Below, piece after piece: positions 52,703 to 60,768 of a DNA stretch of 64,000 nt. The position numbers were made by a program, and so were the translations under genes. The DNA comes from Rhizobium sp. CIAT894 (GTDB lineage Bacteria > Pseudomonadota > Alphaproteobacteria > Rhizobiales > Rhizobiaceae): the NCBI RefSeq assembly GCF_000172795.2, contig NZ_CP020950.1, positions 186,001 through 250,000 on the forward strand. Direction: 5' to 3'. The stretch's first letter is position 1. Each line of letters starts with the position of its first letter. Below the pieces are notes generated by a model, which saw only the letters and a list, made by a program, of their open reading frames with translations, was not told where the DNA came from and did not search any database.

Positions 52703-54109
52703 ATGGAGACGTCGCCCAATAGTGACCTGGTTTCAAAAGGTGAGGTGTTGGCCCTCATTTTTGAATTATTCCCTTGGTTGCGTCAGTTTGAGCAGGCATC
52801 GCTGAACGACTACGCAAAGGCGGCTTTCTCGGTTGGATCGGATCAATCGGGGTGCGTCGCGCGAAGCCAGGCAATGTCTCTATTGCGGTCACGCGTGGCG
52901 GCCGTCGCGCAACGTCAGGGTTATTCAGCAGGGGCCGTGACGCGCTTTCAAGCCGAAATCGAAGTCGCTCCGGTGCTGCAGTGTGGCCCCCACCTCCACC
53001 TGTTGATCGAGCCTGACGCATTTTACACCCATCTGTTCTCCCTGATGGGACTTCGCGCGCATGGCAGGACATCCTATATCTCCTACGCTTGCTCGACAGT
53101 GAAGTTCGTAGAACGCGGTCGCAAGGGTCCGGCCTGGCTCCACGTCGATGGCGATGCAGTCAATGTCTTCGGCCTGTCGCGCAGCAAAATGATCCCCTAC
53201 AGCATTCTTGGCAGAAACGGCTGCTACAGATTCCATCTTCAAAACGTCGACAGGCCCGGTGATGACTCGGAGGCAATTTCCTACTTGCGAGACCTTTTGC
53301 CTCTTGGCGAATTCCAGTCGGCGGCAGAGGCGATCAAAGCGGCAAATCTTTGCCTCTGGAAGCGGTATTCTGAGAGCCAGGTGGACTTTCTTCAGCTTGA
53401 TGATAGCGACGTTGCCGATCTGGTCGCGGACCACCTTTCCGATGGCCGGTCCTGGCTGCGAGCCTCGTTGATCGAGGACCGAGCATTCGCGATGCGCCTC
53501 ATCCATTTCATCGATCAACTCGCTGACACGGCTTGGCGAGGCTGGCTGAAAAACTCGACGCATTTTTTCTGGGGCTGCATTGAAGGGCGGCTTTTTCCAC
53601 TTTGGCTGGATGGCAGGGTCCTCCGGTCGAAGGAGACAGATGATGTCTGTGTTGAATTCTCGCCGCCAAGTCTTGTGGAGGCCCTGAGAACTGGCCGGAT
53701 CGTTCCGAACCTTCTGCTGATGTTCATCGTAACGTCGATCCTGCCTGGCGTGCGTGTCCTGGGTGGAAGTCGGCATACGATCTATTATCCGTTGATGCGC
53801 TGGGCATTCTGCGAGGCGTTGAGGAACAACCATCGTGACACACAGCTTCTCAACGCACTGTCAAAGGACGAACGGCCGGGGGTTTGGGGCCATCGCATCA
53901 TCTCCTCGCCGTGCGAGCCATTTTCGCTGTTGAATGCTTTTAGCCGTGGGGGAATTGAAACGCTTCTCGGGCAGTTCGGCAAGATGAGCATTATCGACGC
54001 TTGCGGGCCCCTTTCCAGCTTCACCCAGGACCCCCTATGGGCGGAGCTTGCGGTAGCCTATTCCTCCGGGAGAGTGGGCAGACAATCCTCGCAATGGGCG
54101 TTCCGCTGA
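52703..54109 (+). CDS. Large protein of unrecognised family in the cassette
   Basis: A 468-residue soluble protein with no signal peptide or membrane span. I recognise no domain. Notable segments are LQCGPHLHLLIEPDAFYTHL near residue 95, ISYACSTVKFVERGRKGPAW, DAVNVFGLSRSKMIPYSI near 155, FFWGCIEGRLFPLWLDGRV near 290, and GGSRHTIYYPLMRWAFCEAL near 355. The paired histidines, tryptophans and conserved-looking glycine turns suggest an enzyme with a buried active site. Codon use and composition resemble the neighbours. It starts two bases after the MFS stop with GAGG just before, so coupling is likely. Best guess is a biosynthetic enzyme for the exported molecule, but this rests on context alone. 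Confidence 0.75.
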   Translation: METSPNSDLVSKGEVLALIFELFPWLRQFEQASLNDYAKAAFSVGSDQSGCVARSQAMSLLRSRVAAVAQRQGYSAGAVTRFQAEIEVAPVLQCGPHLHLLIEPDAFYTHLFSLMGLRAHGRTSYISYACSTVKFVERGRKGPAWLHVDGDAVNVFGLSRSKMIPYSILGRNGCYRFHLQNVDRPGDDSEAISYLRDLLPLGEFQSAAEAIKAANLCLWKRYSESQVDFLQLDDSDVADLVADHLSDGRSWLRASLIEDRAFAMRLIHFIDQLADTAWRGWLKNSTHFFWGCIEGRLFPLWLDGRVLRSKETDDVCVEFSPPSLVEALRTGRIVPNLLLMFIVTSILPGVRVLGGSRHTIYYPLMRWAFCEALRNNHRDTQLLNALSKDERPGVWGHRIISSPCEPFSLLNAFSRGGIETLLGQFGKMSIIDACGPLSSFTQDPLWAELAVAYSSGRVGRQSSQWAFR

Positions 54110-54250
54110 TCGCACCTCCTTTGGTTTTCTGACCACTTTACCGCCCGAAGCGTGACCTCTCGCTTTTGAGACAAGTGTCCGCGCGTAAAGCGAAGCTATT
54201 GAATCTTGTAAAGAATTCGGTTGCGCGGCGGGCGGATTTCAACTAACTTT
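54110..54250. other. Intergenic stretch before the hairpin cluster
   Basis: No gene or clear signal is seen. It separates the cassette from the hairpin cluster and the XRE gene. Confidence 0.35.
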
Positions 54251-54393
54251 GGCAGCGAGGCAGTACGCGCTGCCTTGGGGATTAGAACCCCCTGTTAGCG
54301 GTTGGTGTCGGCCGATTCGGCACCACACTCCTTGACCTTCGGTCGAGGAGCCTGTGGCGTATGTCCAGGTTCCTCGGAACTAAAGGCCACAGG
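54251..54393 (+). ncRNA. Candidate structured RNA (hairpin cluster)
   Basis: Five hairpins follow one another in 143 bases: GGCAGCG/CGCTGCC (54251-54274); GGGG/CCCC (54277-54291); GGTGTCG/CGGCACC (54304-54324); CTTGACC/GGTCGAG around TTC (54331-54347); and an outer stem CCTGTGGC/GCCACAGG (54351-54393) that encloses GTTCC/GGAAC. Several contain G-U pairs that would work in RNA of this strand. The cluster lies about 100 bases before the XRE regulator start, so it may be its leader or a free RNA. It matches no riboswitch or known RNA that I recognise. Confidence 0.45.
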
Positions 54394-54489
54394 GCCGTCT
54401 AGCACGGTGTTCTAACTCCCCGATCAGTGGGTTGAGCGAGTTATTCCGCGGGGGCGCACCGCGTGAAACTCTCCATCGGGGTGTCCACC

Positions 54490-54975
54490 ATGAAGCGCTA
54501 TGCAGCAGCACAGGTCCGGACTTCGAGGCCTGCGCAAGCCGAACAGTCGAATGTAGCGCGCGAGTTGGTGCATCCAGTTGATCGGCATGTCGGACAGCAA
54601 ATCCGTATCCGCCGAATGCAGTCGAATGTATCCCTAGGGGATCTCGGCGCCGGCATCGGGGTCAGTTTGCAGCAGGTACAAAAATATGAAAGCGGTAAGA
54701 ACCGCGTCAGCGCTTCGATGCTCTACGAGCTTGCCAATTGCCTCAAGATCCCTGTTTCGAGGTTTTTCGAAGGTCTTCCAGATCCCGAAACCACTCAGGG
54801 CCAGCAAATCATAACAGAGATCGATGAGAAGATTGCCTACATTTCCACGGCGGAGGGACGGCGTCTGATAGACGACGTTTTGCTCCTTTCTCCGCGTGTG
54901 CGCAGCCGGGTCGTTGCCCTCGTCAGCTCGATTGTCGATGAAGAGATGGAAGAACACAAGGACGTTTCCCCATGA
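54490..54975 (+). CDS. XRE-family transcription regulator
   Basis: A 161-residue protein. HVGQQIRIRRMQSNVSLGDLGAGIGVSLQQVQKYESGKNRVSASMLYELANCL (about residues 40-90) is a Cro/C1-type helix-turn-helix, and the C-terminal part is helical. Rhizobial genomes carry many such regulators with similar C-terminal LSPRVRSRVVALV stretches. A GTG start at 54463 in the same frame is possible. The targets are unknown; the convergent CapA-like gene ends 80 bases downstream. Confidence 0.85.
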   Translation: MKRYAAAQVRTSRPAQAEQSNVARELVHPVDRHVGQQIRIRRMQSNVSLGDLGAGIGVSLQQVQKYESGKNRVSASMLYELANCLKIPVSRFFEGLPDPETTQGQQIITEIDEKIAYISTAEGRRLIDDVLLLSPRVRSRVVALVSSIVDEEMEEHKDVSP

Positions 54976-55054
54976 AAAGACCAACAAGAGCGCGGCCGCA
55001 AATTGGTCAGCGGTTCGTAAAGTTCTCGTCGCGCACTGCAGGTTTATTCCGCAT

Positions 55055-56290
55055 CTAAAAAACGATCTGGCCGACGTTCTTCTCTCGGTCAAGCACAGTG
55101 CCAAAACCGGTACTGCGGTCGGCAAGATCGTCAAGGATATCTGCCGCCGTTCTGCCATCGGCAAGCACAGGGAAGGGGAGGCGATCGCGTGCAGGATTGG
55201 ATAATGCCTCGGTTCCCCCGATCACAATCGGGCGCAAGCGGATATTCTCCAGCCGTCCGCTAGATTCAAAATTGCAGGTCGCGATGACGCTTCTCCACAC
55301 CTCCGGCGGGCTCCATTCCTGTTCGTCCTTTTCCGTATGGAAGAGGAAGTTGCCAAGGCCGTAGAAAATTGGCGTATTCCGATATATCTCGACCGCTTGA
55401 AGGACCGGAGCGCCATGGCTGACAAAGAGGCCTGCGCCCGCGTTCACGCAATCGTGCGCAAATTCTCGCACCCAGGCGGGGACTTGCTGCCAGTTCGGCT
55501 CCCAATGGTGATGATGCAAATACACGATGACGAGTGTGTCGCGGCCCGCTTCTTCCGCGATCGCCGAAAGGTGAGCCCAGGCGCTGTGCCGGTCCACGAC
55601 GATGCGGCGAGCCGTCTCATCTGATCTGCGAAACACGGTTCCATAGAAATCAATTTCGTCTTGGCCATGAAGATCAGGCGGATTCTCCGGCTGGGCATAG
55701 TTCGCGCGCTCCAAGGGCGAACTTAGAAGACGCTCTTGAATGGAGCGAAGCAGGTTGAATGTTCCCGTTTCCAGGTCGAATACCCTGGAGACCTTCAGCC
55801 TATTGATGCCGGGCCTTGCTATCCTGCCCTCAGTTGCGTCCTCAGCGTACATGAAAGACGGGCCTGGCCCAGCGTCCATGGCAATCAGCGCAACATTTCG
55901 GGATCCGAACGTCATTTTCTGTGCCGTGGAAGCGTGATGCTTGTTGTGGCCGATGCCGGCATGCAGGAAATTGTGTGCCGCAACCTCCTCCAGCGTCGAG
56001 AGGATCCCCGGCGGTCCAAGATCGAAAGCATGGTTGTTCGCCAGAGCCAGGCTATTGAAACCGAGCTCCTTCAACGCGGCCAAGACATCCGGCGCTGCAG
56101 CGCCGAAATAGCTGCCTTTGAGCGGCCATCCACCATGACGACCATAGATAGTCGTCTCGAGATTGGTGAAGGCAACATCGCTTGCTTTGAGGATCTCGGC
56201 GATCTCAGCGAGCCGTGGATCGCCGATCGCTCGAAGATCATGACGGATGAGCGACTGGCCGGTGACAGCAATGGAAAAGGGTGCGGACAT
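55055..56290 (-). CDS. CapA/PgsA-family metallophosphoesterase-like protein
   Basis: A 411-residue protein of the CapA family (poly-gamma-glutamate synthesis accessory proteins with a metallophosphatase fold). Visible motifs: AVTGQSLIRHDLR at the N-terminus, SDVAFTNLETTIYG near 50, LGFNSLALANNHAFDLGPPGI near 90, VIVYLHHHHWEPNWQQVP near 265, and LFVSHGAPVLQAVEIY with IFYGLGNFLFH near 320. No signal peptide is seen, so it may act in the cytosol, unlike PgsA. AAGGTAAA precedes ATG 56290. It follows the solute-binding protein gene in the same direction, so it may process the transported compound. Confidence 0.85.
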   Translation of the reverse strand: MSAPFSIAVTGQSLIRHDLRAIGDPRLAEIAEILKASDVAFTNLETTIYGRHGGWPLKGSYFGAAAPDVLAALKELGFNSLALANNHAFDLGPPGILSTLEEVAAHNFLHAGIGHNKHHASTAQKMTFGSRNVALIAMDAGPGPSFMYAEDATEGRIARPGINRLKVSRVFDLETGTFNLLRSIQERLLSSPLERANYAQPENPPDLHGQDEIDFYGTVFRRSDETARRIVVDRHSAWAHLSAIAEEAGRDTLVIVYLHHHHWEPNWQQVPAWVREFAHDCVNAGAGLFVSHGAPVLQAVEIYRNTPIFYGLGNFLFHTEKDEQEWSPPEVWRSVIATCNFESSGRLENIRLRPIVIGGTEALSNPARDRLPFPVLADGRTAADILDDLADRSTGFGTVLDREKNVGQIVF

Positions 56291-56371
56291 ATGGTTTACC
56301 TTCGATCTTTGGGACTGCCGACTGCTCACGCGCTATGGCTTCGGGGGAAATGCGTGTCGTAGAGCCAGTGT

Positions 56372-57214
56372 CTAGTTCGATGTCTGCGGCGAAACATCGA
56401 TCTTGAACCATTGCTCGCTCAGCCGCTTCAGGGTTCCGTCGCTCGTGGCGGCCTCGATGGCGCTATCGAATGCCGCAACCAGTTCGCCGTCGTCTTGCCG
56501 AAGCCCGACGCCGACACCCGGGCCCCACAGGCCACCGGAGAGCCGCGGGCCGTAGAGCGTTGCAATCCCGCCATCCGTGCTGTCGAGGAAGGCTTTCCAG
56601 GTGAAATAGTCGGCAAGGCCGCCATCGATGCGCTCAGCTACGAGATCGAGATGCATGTTGTCCTGGGAATCGTAGCTCCTGATCGTCGCGACCTTTCCGA
56701 ACAGTTCATTGAGCACCGCTTCCGAATTCGATGATCGCAATACGCCTAGAGTTCTGCCGTTGAGAGCGGCTCGAAGCTCCTCAATCTTTGCCTGCTTTTC
56801 AGGGTCGATAGTTGTGAGGTCGAGCTCGGCCGACGTATCCGTGGGCGGAAGATCGAGATCTTTGCGTATGACGAGTTGGTTGAAACCTCCGGCGTAGGGC
56901 TTGGAAAAAGCGATCGATTTCTTCCGCTTCTCAGTTATCGCCATCCCCGACATGATGGCATCGAACTTTCCAACGGTGAGCGCCGGTATGATTCCGTCCC
57001 AGTCCTGAGGCACGAAAGTGCACTCGAACTTCATCCTCCGGCAAAGATCGCGGCCGACGTCGATGTCAAAGCCGGCGAGCTCCCCTTGGGGGGTGATGGC
57101 ATTCCAGGGCGGCGAAGCACCTTCAGAGGCGATTGTCAGTGTCTTCCTGTCCATTGCTCCCGCGTTGTTGGCGCAGACGACAAGAGACAGGGCAAGCAGA
57201 AGTGTTCGTTTCAC
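56372..57214 (-). CDS. Polar amino-acid/opine-type ABC solute-binding protein
   Basis: A 280-residue periplasmic binding protein with a signal peptide ending near NNAGAMDR. The fold begins LTIASEGASPPWNAITPQGE and AGFDIDVGRDLCRRM, continues with the SBP_bac_3 signature WDGIIPALTVGKFDAIMSGM, then AITEKRKKSIAFSKPY, and ends in SEQWFKIDVS. The closest known types bind lysine, arginine, ornithine, histidine, octopine or nopaline. It is upstream of the CapA-like gene and downstream of two permease genes, all leftward. Confidence 0.9.
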   Translation of the reverse strand: MKRTLLLALSLVVCANNAGAMDRKTLTIASEGASPPWNAITPQGELAGFDIDVGRDLCRRMKFECTFVPQDWDGIIPALTVGKFDAIMSGMAITEKRKKSIAFSKPYAGGFNQLVIRKDLDLPPTDTSAELDLTTIDPEKQAKIEELRAALNGRTLGVLRSSNSEAVLNELFGKVATIRSYDSQDNMHLDLVAERIDGGLADYFTWKAFLDSTDGGIATLYGPRLSGGLWGPGVGVGLRQDDGELVAAFDSAIEAATSDGTLKRLSEQWFKIDVSPQTSN

Positions 57215-57271
57215 GACGATGTTCCTTTCATTGCTGAGTTTGATTGTTGGCGTCCGGGATGTGGGCTGGCG

Positions 57272-58021
57272 TCAAGTTTCAGCCGAGGCGAGAGGCGGCT
57301 TTCCGTTCGCTCTTCGAGGTACAGGTTGCGTCGGCGGTGGACGGTTTGCCGTCGGCGTCCAACGCGTCTCCAGCATCTGGAAACCTTGCGTGATCAAGAG
57401 GGTAAGCAGCAGATAGAAAGCCCCCGCGGCAATGAAGACCTCGTATGGGGCGAATGTCTCCGACACCAGCTGTCGGGCGAGCCCGGTCACCTCAAGCAGC
57501 GTGATGGTGCTTGCAAGGGAGCTTGCCTTCAGCATTCCAACCACCTCATTTGCATAGGCGGGAAGAGCGATCCTGAGGGTCAAAGGGAACACGATAAGAC
57601 GGGCAGTGTGGAAACGGGAAAGGCCCAAGGCTTTGGCCGCTTCAATCTGCCCACGCGGGACCGCCTGGATCCCGCCGCGCAGAACTTCTGTCGTATGGGC
57701 GGCGCTGTTCAGGGTGAAAGCAATGAAGGCGCACCAGAACGGCTCTCGCATCACGGCCCATAGAAAGCTTTGGCGGACGAGGGGAAGCTGGCCAATCCCA
57801 TAGTAAATCAGGAAAAGCTGAACCAGAAGTGGCGTGCCGCGGAACGCATAGGTATATGCCAGCACGGGCGCGGAAGCCCACGGATTTGATGATGCCCGTA
57901 GGAAGGCGAGCGGGACCGAGACGGCGAAGCCTGCGGCAAGCGATGCGAATGTCAGAACCAGAGTGAGAAGAAGGCCGCGGGGAAGGGTGAGAAACGCTTC
58001 AAGCGCGATGGTCATGCTCAT
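57272..58021 (-). CDS. Polar amino-acid ABC permease (HisM/OccM-like)
   Basis: A 249-residue inner-membrane protein with about five spans. YTYAFRGTPLLVQLFLIYYG and the EAA loop VLRGGIQAVPRGQIEAAKALGLS are typical of the HisMQ/GlnP family. It would pair with the next permease. Four bases separate it from its upstream neighbour. The basic, proline-rich C-terminal tail is unusual for the family. Confidence 0.9.
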   Translation of the reverse strand: MSMTIALEAFLTLPRGLLLTLVLTFASLAAGFAVSVPLAFLRASSNPWASAPVLAYTYAFRGTPLLVQLFLIYYGIGQLPLVRQSFLWAVMREPFWCAFIAFTLNSAAHTTEVLRGGIQAVPRGQIEAAKALGLSRFHTARLIVFPLTLRIALPAYANEVVGMLKASSLASTITLLEVTGLARQLVSETFAPYEVFIAAGAFYLLLTLLITQGFQMLETRWTPTANRPPPTQPVPRRANGKPPLASAET

Positions 58022-58025
58022 TGCC

Positions 58026-58748
58026 TCAACCTTTCATCGCCGGGAGCGAATAGCGGCGCTCCAATAACCGGAACGAAAGAAGGGACAGGCTTGTGAGGGC
58101 GAGGTAGATTGCAGACGCTGCGAGATAGAAGGGGAGTGGAGCGCGCAGTGAGCCTGCGCCTATATAGGCGACGCGCATGACATCCGTCAGCCCGACGACG
58201 GAAATCAGCGATGTATCCTTTATCAAGGAGATGCAGAGGTTACAGAATGCCGGCAGAGCGATCGGGATCATCTGGGGAATGATGATCAGAAACCAAATCT
58301 GCGAGTTCGAAAGCCCGAGCGCTGCTGCAGCCTCTCGTTGGCCTGGTGCAACCGCGTTGATCGCACCACGGAATATTTCCGCGGCGTACCCACTGAACAC
58401 GACGGTCAGTGCCGCGACACCGGCCGCAAATGCATTAATCTCGATGTAGCCACCGGCAATCGCGCTCAAAAGGGCGGTTCCGCCGAAATACGTTAGGAGG
58501 ATGATCAGAAGTTCCGGAACACCCCGGATGATGCCCGTGTAGGCCCGCATGCACGATGAAACCGACTTGCGGGTCGAGTTGCGGAGAACGGCAATAAGCA
58601 AACCTAATAGGGTCCCGAAAGCGCAGCTCAAGGCAAACACTAAAAGTGTGTTCTTCAATCCAGATAAAAATTGATCTACAAATGCGTACAATGCAAGTCT
58701 CCAATATCTTGCGAGCGCACCGAAATCGGAAAGGTATTCTCCCGACAT
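58026..58748 (-). CDS. Polar amino-acid ABC permease (HisQ/OccQ-like)
   Basis: A 240-residue permease with the family's YTGIIRGVPELLIILLTYFG segment and the EAA loop IFRGAINAVAPGQREAAAALGLS. It is the first gene of the leftward operon permease-permease-binding protein-capA. No ATP-binding subunit gene occurs in the operon or anywhere nearby, so the pump must borrow an ATPase. The 184-base gap upstream faces the LysR regulator. Confidence 0.9.
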   Translation of the reverse strand: MSGEYLSDFGALARYWRLALYAFVDQFLSGLKNTLLVFALSCAFGTLLGLLIAVLRNSTRKSVSSCMRAYTGIIRGVPELLIILLTYFGGTALLSAIAGGYIEINAFAAGVAALTVVFSGYAAEIFRGAINAVAPGQREAAAALGLSNSQIWFLIIIPQMIPIALPAFCNLCISLIKDTSLISVVGLTDVMRVAYIGAGSLRAPLPFYLAASAIYLALTSLSLLSFRLLERRYSLPAMKG

Positions 58749-58880
58749 ATACTAAGAGCTTGCCGAGATTTAACCGAGGGTAGATTGGATTTATTAGCTT
58801 AACCAGCGCTCTAAGTTTGGCGTACGTCAAAAATATACTTTGACTTGCCGCCGTCAATTTATAAGATTCAGGAAGTTTTA

Positions 58881-58895
58881 ATAAGCGCAACTTAT
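58881..58895. promoter_or_regulatory. LysR-type operator (ATAA-N7-TTAT)
   Basis: ATAAGCGCAACTTAT is a dyad with T-N11-A geometry and an exact ATAA-N7-TTAT pattern, the recognition form known for OccR-like LysR regulators. It lies 38 bases before the LysR start and 133 bases from the leftward permease start, in the divergent promoter region. Confidence 0.7.
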
Positions 58896-58932
58896 GAGGC
58901 GCGTCGCTCGACCACGATTGAGATTCCCGGCC

Positions 58933-59844
58933 ATGGAAATCACCGACTCCGGAGTGAAGATCCGCCACCTTCAAATATTGCGGGAGGTTATGCGCGCCGG
59001 CTCGGAAAGGCTCGCAGCGCAGATGTTGCGAATAACCCAGCCGGCGGTCAGCCAAAACATCAAGCAGCTAGAGGAGACTGTCGGCTTCGCGCTCTTCCGC
59101 CGGGAAAACAACAGGTTGATCCCCACCGTCAAGGCATGGGAATTTCTACGCACAATCGACGCGGCGTTTGCCGGACTTGATCGGATCGGACCGTCAATCG
59201 ACTTCCTGCGGAACAACGATACGCGAATGATCGGCATCGCGGCGCCAAGCACTTTTTCCTTCGCGACCTTGCCGAAAGTGGTCAAAAGGATTCGGGAGAG
59301 AAGCCGCTCTTACGCCGTTCAGGTGAAAACAGGCACGTATGAGCAGATTGCAGATCATGTGTTAAACGGCCGCTCGGATCTTGGCATCTCCCGATTGCCT
59401 ATTGATGAGCGCATTCTTGATTGGGTGCCGGTCGGCTCGGCCACCAACGTATGTCTTTTTCCGGTCAACCACCGATTTGCGGCACAGCAGCTTGTCACTG
59501 CCGAAGATCTTGCCGGTGAGGCGATCATTGATATCGACCCGCAATTTGCCTCTCACCAAATGAGCGTCAATGCCCTTCGATATATGGGAACCGCTCCTGA
59601 CATCGCCGTGGAATATGACGCCAATGGCCACGACATTGGCTATGTTATGGCAGGGATCGGCGTTTCGATTACGAACGAGATCATCGCGAGAGAATATGCT
59701 GACTTCGGCGTCGCGTTCCGCCGATTTCATCCAGGGGCAATATATCACTACGTCGTCGTTTGGTCAAAAGATCGAAAGCTGAGTGATAGCCTAAGATTTG
59801 CATTGGAAGAGATAGTCGCGGCTTTGACAGATCGGGCTGCTTGA
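58933..59844 (+). CDS. LysR-family transcription regulator (OccR/NocR-like)
   Basis: A 303-residue regulator. Residues 10-70 form the winged helix: LRHLQILREVMRAG-like start and RLAAQMLRITQPAVSQNIKQLEETVGFALFRREN. The remainder is the LysR effector-binding domain with a strand ETHIDIDPQF-like segment and GVSITNEIIA near 250. ATG 58933 begins the fold; the frame upstream to 58894 overlaps the operator. It diverges from the amino-acid importer operon and probably activates it when the substrate is present. Confidence 0.9.
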   Translation: MEITDSGVKIRHLQILREVMRAGSERLAAQMLRITQPAVSQNIKQLEETVGFALFRRENNRLIPTVKAWEFLRTIDAAFAGLDRIGPSIDFLRNNDTRMIGIAAPSTFSFATLPKVVKRIRERSRSYAVQVKTGTYEQIADHVLNGRSDLGISRLPIDERILDWVPVGSATNVCLFPVNHRFAAQQLVTAEDLAGEAIIDIDPQFASHQMSVNALRYMGTAPDIAVEYDANGHDIGYVMAGIGVSITNEIIAREYADFGVAFRRFHPGAIYHYVVVWSKDRKLSDSLRFALEEIVAALTDRAA

Positions 59845-60017
59845 CGATCGCATCGAGGTATGACCCTCGCACCGTAAAACAGATGTTGCGAGTTCATGCT
59901 GAACCGCGAGTTGTGCGCGTAAGCTTAGAGCGGGATGATTTTAGGTAGACCCGTGAGAAGGATTCCCTATGACGCAAATCAGATTCATCCTTCTGGCCGG
60001 TCAGGAGGCTGAGCTGG

Positions 60018-60190
60018 ATGGCGAGACCTGTTTCGAATAACCGCGAGAAGTTGTAGAAGCGGTGATACAGGAGGGGTGTGGTGCCGGGCGGCGTCCAAGC
60101 GCTTCCGCATTGGCATCAGCATCGCGATCGATTGGGTGCGGCGCGTGACGCGACGGACAGCGCAGCCCGGCAGGATGAGTAGCCACAAGC
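60018..60190 (+). pseudogene. IS630-family transposase remnant, N-terminal
   Basis: The start MARPVSNNREKL ends in a stop, and another frame continues with KRFRIGISIAIDWVRRVT and later RMSSHKPRT. These match the helix-turn-helix start of IS630-type transposases (MARPVSxDLR, then RFxVxxSxxxxWVxR). Frameshifts and stops make it non-functional. Confidence 0.55.
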
Positions 60191-60200
60191 CGCGAACGGC

Positions 60201-60220
60201 GGTGGCTTACCTAAGCCACC
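60201..60220. repeat. Perfect 9-bp-stem inverted repeat
   Basis: GGTGGCTTA and TAAGCCACC pair around CC. It sits at the end of the IS630 fragment and may be part of the element's decay or a terminator. Confidence 0.5.
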
Positions 60221-60404
60221 GAGCAGATAGTTGCGCCATATCGTAGAAGAACATCGCGACAATCGGAACTGCGTCGGTTGGCAGAAGCGGACCGGTTGTT
60301 TGTGCGATCATTGGTGCCATGTTCTCTTTAAGTGATTCTGCAGTTATCTTAAAATGGCGGATGACACTTCAATTGGACGCAATATCGACTAGAGCAAATC
60401 CTGT

Positions 60405-60530
60405 TCAATCCGGCTCATATCCAGCAGCCCTGAAGTAGTTTGCGCATTCTGTCGGCGTGAAGCGGAGCATCAATGCGCCTAGGACGTCCCATAGAGCATC
60501 GATCTTTCGTTCCGCGCCCTCCGTGGTTGA
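60405..60530 (-). pseudogene. IS630-family transposase remnant, C-terminal
   Basis: On the minus strand the last about 40 codons read GAERKIDALWDVLGALMLRF, TPTECANYFRAAGYEPD, stop at 60405-60407. This is the standard C-terminus of IS630-type transposases (the TPEECxNYFxAAGYxxD pattern). The catalytic DDE part is missing. It lies opposite in direction to the N-terminal fragment, so at least two element copies or an inversion are involved. Confidence 0.55.
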
Positions 60531-60573
60531 CTGCGGCCCCTAAACCGGGACCGCGTGCCGGTGGCGACGGAAG

Positions 60574-60768
60574 CTATGAGATCACATGCTCAATGCGCTC
60601 GAGGTGGTGCTGAGGCACGATCTGAAGGGGTTCCTCGGCCGCTGCGATTTCCTCGACCGTAAGTCCGGTGGCGATGGCCAGGTCCTCAAGGCTGTAGCCC
60701 TTCGCAATCCTGGCTTCGCGGCGACGAGCGGCTGCGGAGGTGTTGTCGGCGGTAGCAAATTGATCCAT
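60574..60768 (-). CDS. Small XRE-type HTH protein
   Basis: A 64-residue protein: ARRREARIAKGYSLEDLAIA and TGLTVEEIAAAEE form a short Cro/C1-like helix-turn-helix. GGAGTTT precedes ATG 60768; a start 12 bases earlier is possible. It may regulate itself or a neighbour. Similar tiny HTH genes are common in rhizobial accessory DNA. Confidence 0.6.
   Translation of the reverse strand: MDQFATADNTSAAARRREARIAKGYSLEDLAIATGLTVEEIAAAEEPLQIVPQHHLERIEHVIS

Larger units (their letters stand above)
59845..60573. other. Decayed mobile DNA between LysR gene and small HTH gene
   Basis: It holds fragments of IS630-type transposase genes (separate entries), a short intergenic repeat-like stretch beginning AGAGCGGGATGATTTTAGGT near 59929, and a perfect hairpin. 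No intact gene is present. Confidence 0.5.

Noticed and set aside
54251..54393. Cobalamin riboswitch
   Set aside because: GGCCACAGGG resembles a piece of the B12 box, but the remaining conserved elements are absent and no cobalamin gene follows.
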